This document shows, piece after piece, positions 8,834 to 17,719 of a stretch of DNA of 64,000 nucleotides; position 1 is the first letter of the stretch, and every line of letters starts with the position of its first letter. The notes beneath the pieces were generated by a model that was not told the DNA's origin, made no database searches, and was given only the letters and a program-made list of their open reading frames with translations. The translations under genes were made by a program, and so were the position numbers. Origin of the DNA: Amorphus coralli DSM 19760 (GTDB lineage: Bacteria > Pseudomonadota > Alphaproteobacteria > Rhizobiales > Amorphaceae); contig NZ_KB894575.1 in the NCBI RefSeq assembly GCF_000374525.1, positions 124,001 to 188,000 on the forward strand. Reading direction: 5' to 3'.

Positions 8834-10081
8834 TCAGGCGGGCGCGAGCTTGCCGGTGCCTAGCCGCAGGAACAGGAAGGTAGCGATCGACAAATTCAGA
8901 AGGTTCCAGGCAATGCCGTTCATGAAGGCGGGGCCATAGGAGTAGAAATAGTCGAAGATCTCGCCCGACATCCAGCCGCCGAGCGCCATGCCGATCAGCG
9001 TCGCCGAAAGCACGATACCGATCCGGCCGGCCGCCTCCTTCGCCGGGAAGAAGGCCCGGATCACCAGCGCATAGGTCGGCACGATGCCGCCCTGGGCGAG
9101 CCCGAACAGGGCCGACACGAGATAGAGCGGCGCAAGCCCGTCGAAGGGCAGGAACAGGAACAGCGACAGGCCCTGCAGGATGGAGCTGATCAACAGCGTC
9201 GGCAGCGGACCGATGCGATCCGCCACCATGCCGAAGAAGAGCCGGCTGACGATGCCCGTCACCAGCATCAGCGACAGCATCTGCACGCCGGCCTGGGCGC
9301 CGTAGCCGAGTTGGGTGCACAACGCCACGATGTGCACCTGCGGCATGGCCATGGCCACGCAGCACGCAACGCCCGCAACGATCAGAAGCGCCTGCAGAAC
9401 CGGAAGCGGCAGGTCGACATCGGCGGCCGATTGGGACCCGGAACGCCGCACCGGACGCCGCGTGACGACCGGTTCGTCCGGTGCCGGCCGGCGCAGGAAC
9501 AGCGTCAGCGGCAGGATGGTCACGAGGCAGATCACGCCGATCGCCAGATAGGCGGTGCGCCAGTCCCACTGCTCCACCATCGCCTGAATGGCCGAGGGCC
9601 AGACCGCGCCGGCGAAGTAGCTGCCGCAGGCCACGATGGAGACGGCGATGCCCCGCCGCCGGTCGAACCAGCGCGATACGTCGGCAATCAGCGGGCCATA
9701 GATGGCCGAGGCGCCCGCGCCGCCAATGAAGACGCCGTGGATCAGGGCGAACTGCCAGAGGCTGGTGGACAGTCCGGCCAGCGTGTAGCCGATGGCGAGC
9801 GAGACGAGGCCGATCGACAGCGTGAGCCGGACGCCGAACCGGTCGGACAGCCGGCCCATGACGATGCCGCCCACGGCGAAGCCGGTCATCAGCGCGAAAT
9901 AGGGAAGCGAAGCGCCGCCCCGGCTGGCACCGAAATCCACTTCCACTGCCGGCAGCACCACCACGGACGACCAGAAACCGACGCCGCCGATGGTAGTGAT
10001 CAGCGCGCAGACGACCAGCCGCATCCACGCGTGGGCGGAATCCGGACCATCGTCCGGGCGGTGGGCCGCGATCGTCGCCAT
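8834..10081 (-). CDS. MFS transporter
   Basis: This is a 12-helix major facilitator superfamily permease of about 415 residues. The loop 2-3 signature appears as GRLSDRFGVRLT. The N-terminal half runs from MRLVVCALITTIGG, and a long cytoplasmic loop follows helix 6 (RRPAPDEPVVTRRPVRRSG). Overall it resembles the monocarboxylate and oxalate/formate antiporter-like group, so an organic acid is a reasonable but unproven substrate. I chose the ATG at 10081 because GAGG precedes it at good spacing. The frame stays open to an ATG at 10141, which has no ribosome binding site. It lies next to the TetR gene on the same strand. Confidence 0.85.
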   Translation of the reverse strand: MATIAAHRPDDGPDSAHAWMRLVVCALITTIGGVGFWSSVVVLPAVEVDFGASRGGASLPYFALMTGFAVGGIVMGRLSDRFGVRLTLSIGLVSLAIGYTLAGLSTSLWQFALIHGVFIGGAGASAIYGPLIADVSRWFDRRRGIAVSIVACGSYFAGAVWPSAIQAMVEQWDWRTAYLAIGVICLVTILPLTLFLRRPAPDEPVVTRRPVRRSGSQSAADVDLPLPVLQALLIVAGVACCVAMAMPQVHIVALCTQLGYGAQAGVQMLSLMLVTGIVSRLFFGMVADRIGPLPTLLISSILQGLSLFLFLPFDGLAPLYLVSALFGLAQGGIVPTYALVIRAFFPAKEAAGRIGIVLSATLIGMALGGWMSGEIFDYFYSYGPAFMNGIAWNLLNLSIATFLFLRLGTGKLAPA

Positions 10082-10221
10082 GAAAGCCTCGAAACGGAAG
10101 ACGGCGCCCGTACCGGCGCCAATTGCTGCATTTCGAAGCATAACAGCGACAAGCTATGCACAGAAGATAGGCACTTCCCGGCAAGCCATGCAAAAGCAGA
10201 CGGCCTCGTCCGACGGGTCGG

Positions 10222-10830
10222 TCAGTCGGCGCCGGTGACGAGATGGGCGCAGGCCCGGGCGGCACGGATCCGGCGATCGCGGTCGCCGCCGGTCTTCAGA
10301 AGCGCCTCGCCGAGCATGAAGGACTGGGCAATGGCCACCCGCTCCGCGAGCGTATCCGCGCCGAGATCGGGGCGGGCGAGGAGCTCGCCGAAGAAGTCGG
10401 CCCGCATCTCGTCCACCCGGCGCACCGTTTCGGCGGCGAGCGGATCCTGTCGCGCCCAGTTGCGGATCGCCAGCTCGATGTCGGCGCCGTGCTTGTCGGG
10501 CCGCGAGCGGGCGGGCAGCGTCAGCAGCCAGACGAGCCGGTCACGGGGCGTTTCGCCCTCCGACCGGGCCCACCGAGTGATCTGCACGGTGGCCCAGTCC
10601 GTCCAGTGCTCGAGGATGCGTTCCAGGAGGTCCTGCCGGTTCTTGAAGTGCCAGTAGAAGCTGCCCTTGGTGACCTTGAGCTCGCGGGCGATGACCTCCA
10701 CGCGCACATCGTCGACATTGCCGCGGGCCAGCATCTTCAGCCCAGTCTCCACCCAGTCGGACGCACCCAGGCGAGCGGATCCGGCCGGCGTCTGCGGGGA
10801 CGGTCTGGTCGAGGCCTGTGCTGGCGCCAT
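10222..10830 (-). CDS. TetR family transcriptional regulator
   Basis: The product is about 202 residues. The N-terminal helix-turn-helix is clear (VEVIARELKVTKGSFYWHFKNR, about residues 38-60), followed by a helical ligand domain. I start it at the ATG at 10830, preceded by GGGAG. The frame can be extended to 10959, but that extension runs through the operator-like palindrome at 10868-10881 and is Arg-rich without family similarity. It is divergent from the uptake and feruloyl-CoA synthase operon at 11038, which makes that operon and itself the likely targets. Confidence 0.88.
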   Translation of the reverse strand: MAPAQASTRPSPQTPAGSARLGASDWVETGLKMLARGNVDDVRVEVIARELKVTKGSFYWHFKNRQDLLERILEHWTDWATVQITRWARSEGETPRDRLVWLLTLPARSRPDKHGADIELAIRNWARQDPLAAETVRRVDEMRADFFGELLARPDLGADTLAERVAIAQSFMLGEALLKTGGDRDRRIRAARACAHLVTGAD

Positions 10831-10867
10831 CGGCAACTCCCGATCATGTCTGCCTGCTTCACCTACC

Positions 10868-10881
10868 ATACGGCACCGTAT
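10868..10881. promoter_or_regulatory. palindromic operator, probably for the TetR regulator
   Basis: ATACGGCACCGTAT has perfect 6-base arms around a 2-base centre, a typical TetR-family operator layout. It lies 38-51 bases upstream of the TetR start and about 160 bases upstream of the binding-protein gene. Assignment to this TetR protein is inferred from position. Confidence 0.55.
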
Positions 10882-11037
10882 TGACATAGGCCGGATTTCT
10901 GTAGACCTTCGGATGACAACAAGAAAGGCTCGCCCGGGCGTTGCATCGCAGCGCCGCAAGACGGCAGGGCATCAAGGAATGAACAAGGTCGATCGCCGGC
11001 AGACCCGGGACAGATCGCCGCCATTGGGAGAGACGCC

Positions 11038-12174
11038 ATGTACCTTCGCTTTGCAGCGGCGGGGCTTGCCGCCCTTGCCTTCACGGTTCCCGCATCCGCC
11101 GAGATCAATGTCTGCGTGACGGTCTCCGCGACCGGCCCGGCGGCGTCGCTCGGCGTGCCGCAAAACAACACCGTGCCGTTCCTGCCCACCGAAATGGGCG
11201 GCGAGACGGTCAACTACGTGGTCTTCGACGACGCCACCGATCCGACGGCGGCGGTGAAGAATGTCCGCAAGTGCATCGAGGAAGAGAACGCCGACATCAT
11301 CATCGGCTCGTCGGCGACGCCGGCGTCCATGGCGCTGGCCGGCATCGCGGCGGAGACCAAGACGCCGGTGATCCCGCTCGCTCCGATCAAGCTGGAGGGC
11401 GACGGCGGCCACTGGGCCTTCCCGATGCCGCAGCCGAACACGCAGATGGCCGGCGCGCTGCTCGAGCACATGCAGGCCAACGACGTGAAGACGCTCGGTT
11501 TCCTGGGCTACTCGGACGCCTTCGGCGAGCAGTTCCTCAACGCCATGCAGGCCCAGCTCGACGGCACCGACATCAAGCTCGGACCGGTGGAGCGCTTTGC
11601 CCGCACCGACACGAGTGTCACGGGCCAGGTGCTGAAGCTGGTGTCCGCCAACCCGGACGCGATCCTGATCGTCGCCTCCGGCACCCCGGCGGCGCTGCCG
11701 AACCTGACGCTCGCCGAGCGCGGCTACAAGGGGCAGATCTACCAGACCCACGGCGCCGCCAGTAAGGACTTCCTGCGGGTCGCCGGCAAGGCGGCCGAGG
11801 GCACCATCCTGCCCGTCGGGCCGATCGTCGTGGCCGGCCAGCTTCCCGATGACAACTCCACCAAGGCACTCGGCGTCCAGTACACCAAGGACTACGAAGC
11901 GGCGAACGGCGAGGGCTCCCTGTCCTCCTTCGGCGGTCACATGTTCGATGCCGGACAGGTGCTGAAGGCAGCCGTCGCCCAGGCGGCGGACAGCGGGGCC
12001 GAGCCGGGCACGCCTGAGTACCGGGCCGCCCTGCGCGATGTCCTGGCGACCCTCAAGGAAGTGCCGGGCGTCCACGCGGTGTTCAACACCACGGACGACA
12101 GCCACTACGGCCATGACGAGCGCAGCCGCGTGCTCGTCGTCGTGAAAAACGGCGACTGGAAGTACATGCAGTAG
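11038..12174 (+). CDS. ABC importer substrate-binding protein (LIV-type)
   Basis: This 378-residue periplasmic binding protein belongs to the branched-chain amino acid (LivJ/LivK-like, Peripla_BP_6) family. The signal peptide ends near ASA at about residue 21. The two-lobe pattern is visible, with IIIGSSATPASMALAG as one ligand-side loop and KTLGFLGYSDAFGEQFL as the start of lobe 2. A GGGAGAG ribosome binding site precedes the ATG. It is the first gene of an operon with feruloyl-CoA synthase and matching permease and ATPase genes. In that context an aromatic acid such as a hydroxycinnamate is a likelier ligand than an amino acid. CouP-type proteins of this family bind such acids. Confidence 0.88.
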   Translation: MYLRFAAAGLAALAFTVPASAEINVCVTVSATGPAASLGVPQNNTVPFLPTEMGGETVNYVVFDDATDPTAAVKNVRKCIEEENADIIIGSSATPASMALAGIAAETKTPVIPLAPIKLEGDGGHWAFPMPQPNTQMAGALLEHMQANDVKTLGFLGYSDAFGEQFLNAMQAQLDGTDIKLGPVERFARTDTSVTGQVLKLVSANPDAILIVASGTPAALPNLTLAERGYKGQIYQTHGAASKDFLRVAGKAAEGTILPVGPIVVAGQLPDDNSTKALGVQYTKDYEAANGEGSLSSFGGHMFDAGQVLKAAVAQAADSGAEPGTPEYRAALRDVLATLKEVPGVHAVFNTTDDSHYGHDERSRVLVVVKNGDWKYMQ

Positions 12175-12200
12175 CGCCCGTCCCTCACGGGTCGAGGCAC

Positions 12201-12226
12201 GGGGCGGACCGTATCAGGCCCGCCCC
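12201..12226 (+). terminator. stem-loop after the binding-protein gene
   Basis: GGGGCGG and CCGCCCC can pair across a 12-base loop, between the binding-protein gene and feruloyl-CoA synthase. The T-run is weak. A partial terminator or 3' stabiliser that keeps binding-protein mRNA in excess is plausible, as is common in such operons. Confidence 0.4.
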
Positions 12227-12262
12227 TCCCCTCTGGCGGACACCTTTCCGAGGGCTGCGGTC

Positions 12263-14113
12263 ATGACAGCACACCCAAGCATTCGCGACACGGCCGCGAC
12301 CCAGTTCGCCGAGCCGCGCGTCGAAGCCGAACGACGCGCCGACGGAACGGTGATCCTGCGCTCGCCGGTCACGCTTCCCGAGCCGCCGCGCGCCGTGGGC
12401 GTCTGGCTCGAAGCCTGGGCGGCCCGGGATCCCGGGCGGGTCTTCCTGGCCGATCGCTCCAGCCCGGGCGAGCCGTGGCAGACGGTCACCTACGGCGAGA
12501 TGCGCGACCGCGTCGTCCGTGTCGCCACCTGGCTGCTGGCCCAGGGTCTGTCCGCCGAGCGACCGGTGATGATCCTGTCGGAAAACGCCATCGACCATGC
12601 CGTGCTCGCGCTGGCCGCCATGGAGATAGGCGTTCCCGCCGCCACCATCTCCACCGCCTATTCGCTGATGTCCCAGGACCATCAGAAGCTGAAGGATATG
12701 ACCGCCCTCCTCCAGCCGGGGGTGGTCTACGTCTCCGACGCCCAGACCTACGGCCACGCGCTGGCAGCGATCTCCGGCCTCACCGACGCAACCGTGGTGG
12801 CAAGCGCCGGCCACGGCGGCGATGTGGTGGCATTCGACGGCCTGCTTGCCGGGGCCGATGCGGATGGCGTCGCGACCGCCAATGCCGCCGTCGGACCGGA
12901 CACCATCGCCCGCTTCCTGTTCACGTCCGGCTCTACTGGCACGCCCAAGGCGGTGATCAACACCCAGCGCATGCTGACCGCTAACCAGGAGGCCAAGGCG
13001 CTGACCTGGCCGTTCCTGGAGAGCGAACCACCGGTGCTGGTCGACTGGCTGCCCTGGAGCCACACCTTCGGCGCCAACCACAACTTCAACATGGTGCTGC
13101 GGAACGGCGGCTCGCTCTACATCGACCGCGGCAAGCCGATTCCCGGGGCATTCGCCACGACCGCCGCCAACATCAAGGACGTCGGCCCGACGCTCTGCTT
13201 CAATGTCCCCCGCGGCTACGACATGCTGGTCCAGGCCATGCGCGAGGATGCAGAGCTCGCCCGCCGGTTCTTCTCTTCGGTCCGGCTGGTCTTCTATGCC
13301 GCGGCGGCGCTGCCCCAGAATCTCTGGCAGGCGCTGGAGGAGCTGTCGCTGGAGACCACCGGCCGTCCGACGCCGATGGTGGGTTCCTGGGGCACGACGG
13401 AGACCGCGCCGCTGGCCACCGACTGCCATTTCCAGGCACCGCGCTCCGGCAACATCGGCATCCCCGTGCCGGGCACCGAGCTGAAGCTCGTTCCGAACGC
13501 CGGCAAGCTTGAGATCCGGGTACGCGGCCCGAACATCACGCCGGGCTACTGGAAGCAGGACGACCTCACGCAGAAAGCCTTCGACGAGGAAGGCTTTTAC
13601 CTCACCGGCGACGCGGTGCGATTTGCCGACGACGCGGCACCGGAAGCCGGCCTCTTCTTCGACGGGCGCATCACCGAGGACTTCAAGCTGTCGTCCGGCA
13701 CCTGGGTCTCGGTGAACGATCTCAGGGTGCACGGCATCGCCGCCCTCGATCCGGTTGCCCAGGACATCGTCGTAACCGGCCACGACCGGGATGCGGCGGG
13801 CTTCCTGATCTTCCCGAACGTCGCTGCCTGCCGGAAGATCGCCGCCCTGCACGAGGATGCGGACCTCGCCGAGATCATCGCCCATCCGAACGTCCGCGCC
13901 CACGTGGCCGCGGGCCTTGCCAGGCTGAAGACCGAAGGCGGTGGCAGCTCGCGCTACGCAGCCCGCGCCCGTCTCCTCGATCATCCGCCGGTGGTGGATG
14001 CCGGCGAGATCACCGACAAGGGCTACATCAACCAAAGGGCGGTGCTGGCGCGGCGCGAGGCGGATGTCGCCGCCCTGTACGGCGACGACCCGACCGCCTC
14101 CATCAAACCCTAG
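12263..14113 (+). CDS. fcs: feruloyl-CoA synthase
   Basis: This 616-residue adenylate-forming ligase makes a hydroxycinnamoyl-CoA from the acid, ATP and CoA. The AMP-binding loop is FTSGSTGTPKAVI near residue 222. Features of the feruloyl-CoA synthase branch follow: DWLPWSHTFGANHNFN, YIDRGKPIPG and GSWGTTETAPLATDC. The usual C-terminal Lys region is divergent (ITDKGYINQRA), as in this branch. A GAGG site precedes the ATG. No enoyl-CoA hydratase/aldolase (ech/ferB) lies in the window, so the product may be processed by a beta-oxidation-like route. The embedding in an importer operon suggests uptake coupled to CoA activation. The exact substrate (ferulate, coumarate or a relative) is inferred. 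Confidence 0.87.
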   Translation: MTAHPSIRDTAATQFAEPRVEAERRADGTVILRSPVTLPEPPRAVGVWLEAWAARDPGRVFLADRSSPGEPWQTVTYGEMRDRVVRVATWLLAQGLSAERPVMILSENAIDHAVLALAAMEIGVPAATISTAYSLMSQDHQKLKDMTALLQPGVVYVSDAQTYGHALAAISGLTDATVVASAGHGGDVVAFDGLLAGADADGVATANAAVGPDTIARFLFTSGSTGTPKAVINTQRMLTANQEAKALTWPFLESEPPVLVDWLPWSHTFGANHNFNMVLRNGGSLYIDRGKPIPGAFATTAANIKDVGPTLCFNVPRGYDMLVQAMREDAELARRFFSSVRLVFYAAAALPQNLWQALEELSLETTGRPTPMVGSWGTTETAPLATDCHFQAPRSGNIGIPVPGTELKLVPNAGKLEIRVRGPNITPGYWKQDDLTQKAFDEEGFYLTGDAVRFADDAAPEAGLFFDGRITEDFKLSSGTWVSVNDLRVHGIAALDPVAQDIVVTGHDRDAAGFLIFPNVAACRKIAALHEDADLAEIIAHPNVRAHVAAGLARLKTEGGGSSRYAARARLLDHPPVVDAGEITDKGYINQRAVLARREADVAALYGDDPTASIKP

Positions 14114-14161
14114 CGCGCTCCGGTACCCGCCCCTTTCCCTTCGAGAAAAGCGACCCCTCCC

Positions 14162-15202
14162 TTGGACGGAACGATCGCCCTCTTCCTCATCCAGGACGGC
14201 ATTACCAACGGCGCCATCTACGCGCTGCTGGCGGTGGCGCTGGTCCTGGTCTTCGCCGTCACCCGGGTGATCCTGATCCCGCAGGGTGACTTCGTCACCT
14301 TCGGCGGGCTGTCGCTGGCCGCGCTGGAGATGGGGCGCGTGCCCGGCTCCGTCGCGATGCTGCTGGCACTCGCCGCCGGCGCCATGGTCATGGACCTGGT
14401 GGCGGCGCGTCACGACTTCCGCGCGAAGCGCATCGGCGCCATCCTGCTGCGCACCCTCGTTCCGGCGGGGCTTATCTCCGGCGCGGTGGTGCTTCTCGCG
14501 CCGCTGCAGCTCGGCCCGGCCGTCAGCATCCTGCTCACCGCCTGTCTGGTGATCCCGATGGGGCCGTATCTCTACCGGATCGCCTTCCAGCCTCTGGCGC
14601 GGGCCTCCGTCCTGGTGCTGCTGATCGCCTCCGTCGGAGCACACCTCGCCATGACCGGGCTCGGGCTGGTCTTCTTCGGAGCGGAGGGCTACCGCACCGC
14701 GCCGCTGATCGACGCGAACTTCCAGATCGGCCCGCTGTTCGTCTCCGCCCAGAGCCTGCTGGTCATCGGCGCAACGGTGGTGCTTCTGGTGCTGCTCTCG
14801 GTGTTCTTCGGACGCACGCTGATCGGCAAGGCGCTCAGGGCATCCGCCATCAACCAGCGCGGCGCCCGCATCGTCGGCATCTCCACCGAGCTGTCCGGCC
14901 GCGTCGCCTTCGCCATGGCCGCGGCCATCGGCATCGTCTCCGCCATCCTGATCGCCCCGCTGACCACGCTCTACTACGACTCCGGGTTCCTGATCGGGCT
15001 GAAGGGCTTCGTCGCTGCCATCATCGGTGGCCTGTCCGCCTACGTTCCCGCGGTCGGCGCGGCGTTCGCCCTCGGCATCGTGGAGAGCTTCTCCTCCTTC
15101 TGGGCCAGCGCCTTCAAGGAGGTGATCGTCTTCATGTCGATCCTGCCCATCCTTCTCTGGCGCTCCATCTGGAGCCCGCCGCACGACGACGAGGAGGAGT
15201 AG
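14162..15202 (+). CDS. ABC importer permease, LivH-type
   Basis: This 346-residue inner-membrane permease of the LIV family has several hydrophobic helices and the conserved GNGAIYALLAVALVLVFA-like start (here TNGAIYALLAVALV). The cytoplasmic coupling segment is IGKALRASAINQRGARIVGI. It is longer than the usual 290 residues because of an inserted segment around residues 60-115 (VAARHDFRAKRIGAILLRT). The best start is a TTG at 14162. No ATG in the right place fits the first helix. It sits between feruloyl-CoA synthase and the LivM-LivG fusion. Confidence 0.85.
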   Translation: MDGTIALFLIQDGITNGAIYALLAVALVLVFAVTRVILIPQGDFVTFGGLSLAALEMGRVPGSVAMLLALAAGAMVMDLVAARHDFRAKRIGAILLRTLVPAGLISGAVVLLAPLQLGPAVSILLTACLVIPMGPYLYRIAFQPLARASVLVLLIASVGAHLAMTGLGLVFFGAEGYRTAPLIDANFQIGPLFVSAQSLLVIGATVVLLVLLSVFFGRTLIGKALRASAINQRGARIVGISTELSGRVAFAMAAAIGIVSAILIAPLTTLYYDSGFLIGLKGFVAAIIGGLSAYVPAVGAAFALGIVESFSSFWASAFKEVIVFMSILPILLWRSIWSPPHDDEEE

Positions 15203-15205
15203 GCC

Positions 15206-16969
15206 ATGTCCCGCCAATGGGTCGGCTTCGCCGTCTTCGCCGTGGTCATGCTGGCCGTGCCCGCGGTGCCGTTCATTCCGGACTACTGGGTGACGCTGCT
15301 CGCCTTCGTCGGCGTCTCCAGCCTGGTTGCGCTGGGCCTGGTGCTCCTGACGGGCGTCGGCGGCATGACCTCGTTCGGCCAGGCGGCCTTCGTCGGTTTC
15401 GGCGCCTATGCCACGGCGCTGCTGTCGACCTCCTACGGCTGGTCGCCATGGCCGACGCTGCTGGTCTCCATCGCCGTGACGGCGGTGGCGGCTCTCGTCA
15501 TCGGGCTCGTCACGGTCCGGTTGAAGGGCCACTTCCTGCCGCTCGGCACCATCGCCTGGGGCATCTCCTTCTACTATCTCTTCGGAAACCTGCAGTTCAT
15601 CGGCGCCTATGACGGCATCCAGGGCGTTCCGCCCCTGTCCATCTTCGGGACCGAGCTCCTGTCCGGCCGCGCCTTCTACCCGGTCATCTGGGTGATCGTG
15701 CTGGCCGCCATCGCGCTGACCCTGAACCTGCTGGATTCCCGTGTCGGCCGCGCCATCCGGGCGCTCAGGAGCGGTGCGGCGGCGGCGGAGTCCGTCGGCG
15801 TCAACATCTGGACGGCAAAGCTTGCCGTCTTCGTCTACGCCGCTGTCCTCGCCGGCATCGCCGGCTGGCTCTACGCCCACTTCCAGCGCGCCGTCACGCC
15901 GGGCGCCTTCGGCCTCAACGCCGGCATCGAATATCTGCTGATGGCGGTGGTGGGCGGAGCCGGCCACGTCTACGGCGCGGTGCTGGGCGCGGGCATCGTC
16001 ACCATCCTCAAGGATCTGCTGCAGGACTGGCTGCCGCTGGTGTTCGGCCAGGGCGGCAACTACGAGGGCATCGTCTTCGGCATCCTGCTGGTGGCCCTGC
16101 TGCAGGGCGCCCGCACCGGCTTTTGGCCGCTGCTTGCCAGCCTGTTCCCGAAGCCCGGTGCGCGCCGCATCCTCGACGCCGAACCGCTGGGCCACGAGGG
16201 CGCCGGCACCGACAACCCGCTCCTGGAGGTGCGTGAGGCACGCAAGACCTTCGGCGGCCTCGTTGCCGTCAACGACGTCTCCTTCCAGGTGAAGCCGGGC
16301 GAGATCGTCGGCCTGATCGGCCCCAACGGCGCCGGCAAGAGCACCACCTTCAACCTCGTCACCGGCGTCACGCGGCTCACCGCGGGTCAGATCGTGTTCC
16401 GCTCGCAGACCATCACCGGGCTGGCGCCGGCCCGCGTCGCCCGCAGGCGCATCGCGCGGACCTTCCAGCACGTGAAGCTGTCGCCCGCGATGACGGTGCT
16501 CGACAACGTTGCCATCGGCGCGCACCTGCGCACCCGCGCCGGCTTCTTCTCCGGCATGCTGGCCCTCGACCGGACCGAGGAGCGCCGCATCTTCTCCGAA
16601 GCCGCCCGCCAGCTGCAGCGCGTCGGGCTGGCCGACCGCATGCACATCGAGGCGGGCGCCCTGTCGCTGGGCGAGCAGCGGTTGGCGGAGATCGCCCGCG
16701 CGCTCTGCCTCGACCCGGTGTTGCTGCTCCTCGACGAACCGGCCGCCGGTCTGCGCCACGGCGAGAAGCAGGCGCTGGCGACCCTGATCGAGACGCTGCG
16801 CGACGACGGCATGAGCGTGCTTCTCGTCGAGCACGACATGGATTTCGTGATGCGGCTGACCAACCACATCGTCGTCCTCGATTTCGGCTCCAAGATCGCC
16901 GAGGGCAGCCCGCAGGAGGTGCGGCAGAACCCGGCGGTCATCGAGGCCTATCTGGGAGCGGACCTGTGA
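15206..16969 (+). CDS. LIV-type ABC importer permease fused to ATPase (LivM-LivG)
   Basis: This is a single 587-residue chain. Residues 1-310 are a LivM-type permease with multiple helices and the [20 protein letters not shown] signature. Residues about 335-587 are a LivG-type ATPase with Walker [11 protein letters not shown], the family segment [18 protein letters not shown], a signature loop [15 protein letters not shown], Walker [13 protein letters not shown] and the switch His in [10 protein letters not shown]. There is no stop or frameshift at the join, so the fusion is real in this sequence. The ATG follows the previous stop by three bases, and its own stop overlaps the next GTG. The signature loop reads LSLGE instead of LSGGE. 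Confidence 0.9.
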   Translation: MSRQWVGFAVFAVVMLAVPAVPFIPDYWVTLLAFVGVSSLVALGLVLLTGVGGMTSFGQAAFVGFGAYATALLSTSYGWSPWPTLLVSIAVTAVAALVIGLVTVRLKGHFLPLGTIAWGISFYYLFGNLQFIGAYDGIQGVPPLSIFGTELLSGRAFYPVIWVIVLAAIALTLNLLDSRVGRAIRALRSGAAAAESVGVNIWTAKLAVFVYAAVLAGIAGWLYAHFQRAVTPGAFGLNAGIEYLLMAVVGGAGHVYGAVLGAGIVTILKDLLQDWLPLVFGQGGNYEGIVFGILLVALLQGARTGFWPLLASLFPKPGARRILDAEPLGHEGAGTDNPLLEVREARKTFGGLVAVNDVSFQVKPGEIVGLIGPNGAGKSTTFNLVTGVTRLTAGQIVFRSQTITGLAPARVARRRIARTFQHVKLSPAMTVLDNVAIGAHLRTRAGFFSGMLALDRTEERRIFSEAARQLQRVGLADRMHIEAGALSLGEQRLAEIARALCLDPVLLLLDEPAAGLRHGEKQALATLIETLRDDGMSVLLVEHDMDFVMRLTNHIVVLDFGSKIAEGSPQEVRQNPAVIEAYLGADL

Positions 16970-17679
16970 GCGCGCTTCTTGAAGTTGCCGACCTGCGCGT
17001 CGCCTACGGCCAGGTGGAGGCCGTGCAGGGTGTGTCGCTGTCCGTCGAGCCCGGCACCATCGCCACGGTGATCGGCGCGAACGGCGCCGGCAAGACCACG
17101 CTGCTCGCCGCCATCATGGGCCTGCTTCCGGCGAAGGGCGGCGTCCACTTCGAGGGCGAGGATCTCGCCTACGTGCCGGCCGAGGAGCGGGTGGCACGCG
17201 GCATCAGCCTGGTACCGGAACAGCGCGACCTGTTCGCCACCATGAGCGTCCAGGAAAATCTCGAGCTTGGCGCCTTCCGGCGCGGCCGCGCCGAGATCCC
17301 GCAGCGGCTGGAAGAGGTCTACGCCCTCTTCCCGCGCCTGAAGGAACGCCGGCGCCAGCATGCCGGCACGCTGTCGGGCGGCGAGCGCCAGATGCTGGCC
17401 ATGGGCCGGGCGCTGATGGCACGGCCGCGGCTCCTCATGCTCGACGAGCCGAGCCTCGGCCTGGCCCCACTCATCGTGCGCGACATCCTCAAGACGGTCA
17501 GCCAGCTGCGCGACACCGGGGTTTCCATCCTGCTGGTGGAGCAGAATGCCCGGGCCGCGCTCGCCGTCGCCGACACGGCCTACGTGATGGAACTCGGCGC
17601 GATCACGCTGTCCGGACCCGCCAGCACGATCGCCGCCGACCCGAAGGTGTCAGAGATCTATCTCGGCGGTGGACACTGA
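16966..17679 (+). CDS. LIV-type ABC importer ATPase, LivF-type
   Basis: This 237-residue ATPase has Walker A GANGAGKTTLL, the family's LVPEQRDLFATMSVQENL, signature LSGGERQMLAMGRAL, Walker B LLMLDEPSLGL and the switch region LLVEQNARAAL. The GTG start overlaps the TGA of the LivM-LivG fusion (GTGA), so translation is coupled. With the fusion protein it would form the ATPase pair of the importer. Confidence 0.93.
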   Translation: MSALLEVADLRVAYGQVEAVQGVSLSVEPGTIATVIGANGAGKTTLLAAIMGLLPAKGGVHFEGEDLAYVPAEERVARGISLVPEQRDLFATMSVQENLELGAFRRGRAEIPQRLEEVYALFPRLKERRRQHAGTLSGGERQMLAMGRALMARPRLLMLDEPSLGLAPLIVRDILKTVSQLRDTGVSILLVEQNARAALAVADTAYVMELGAITLSGPASTIAADPKVSEIYLGGGH

Positions 17680-17719
17680 GCCCACCGGCTGAGGCCAGCG
17701 AACACAGGAAGCCCGAGAG

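Noticed and set aside
10881-10910. TTGACA at 10881 as a -35 box for the importer operon
   Set aside because: No acceptable -10 hexamer follows at 15-19 bases.
14162-14164. Possible frameshift or wrong start at the LivH gene because it begins with TTG
   Set aside because: The frame is intact, the first helix needs this start, and the neighbouring genes are continuous; TTG starts also occur at glgE.
12185-16867. A 1560-codon open frame on the minus strand opposite the feruloyl-CoA synthase and importer genes
   Set aside because: It is antisense to well-supported genes, consists of Gly/Arg/Asp/His-rich sequence without motifs, and is a common by-product of GC-rich codon use.
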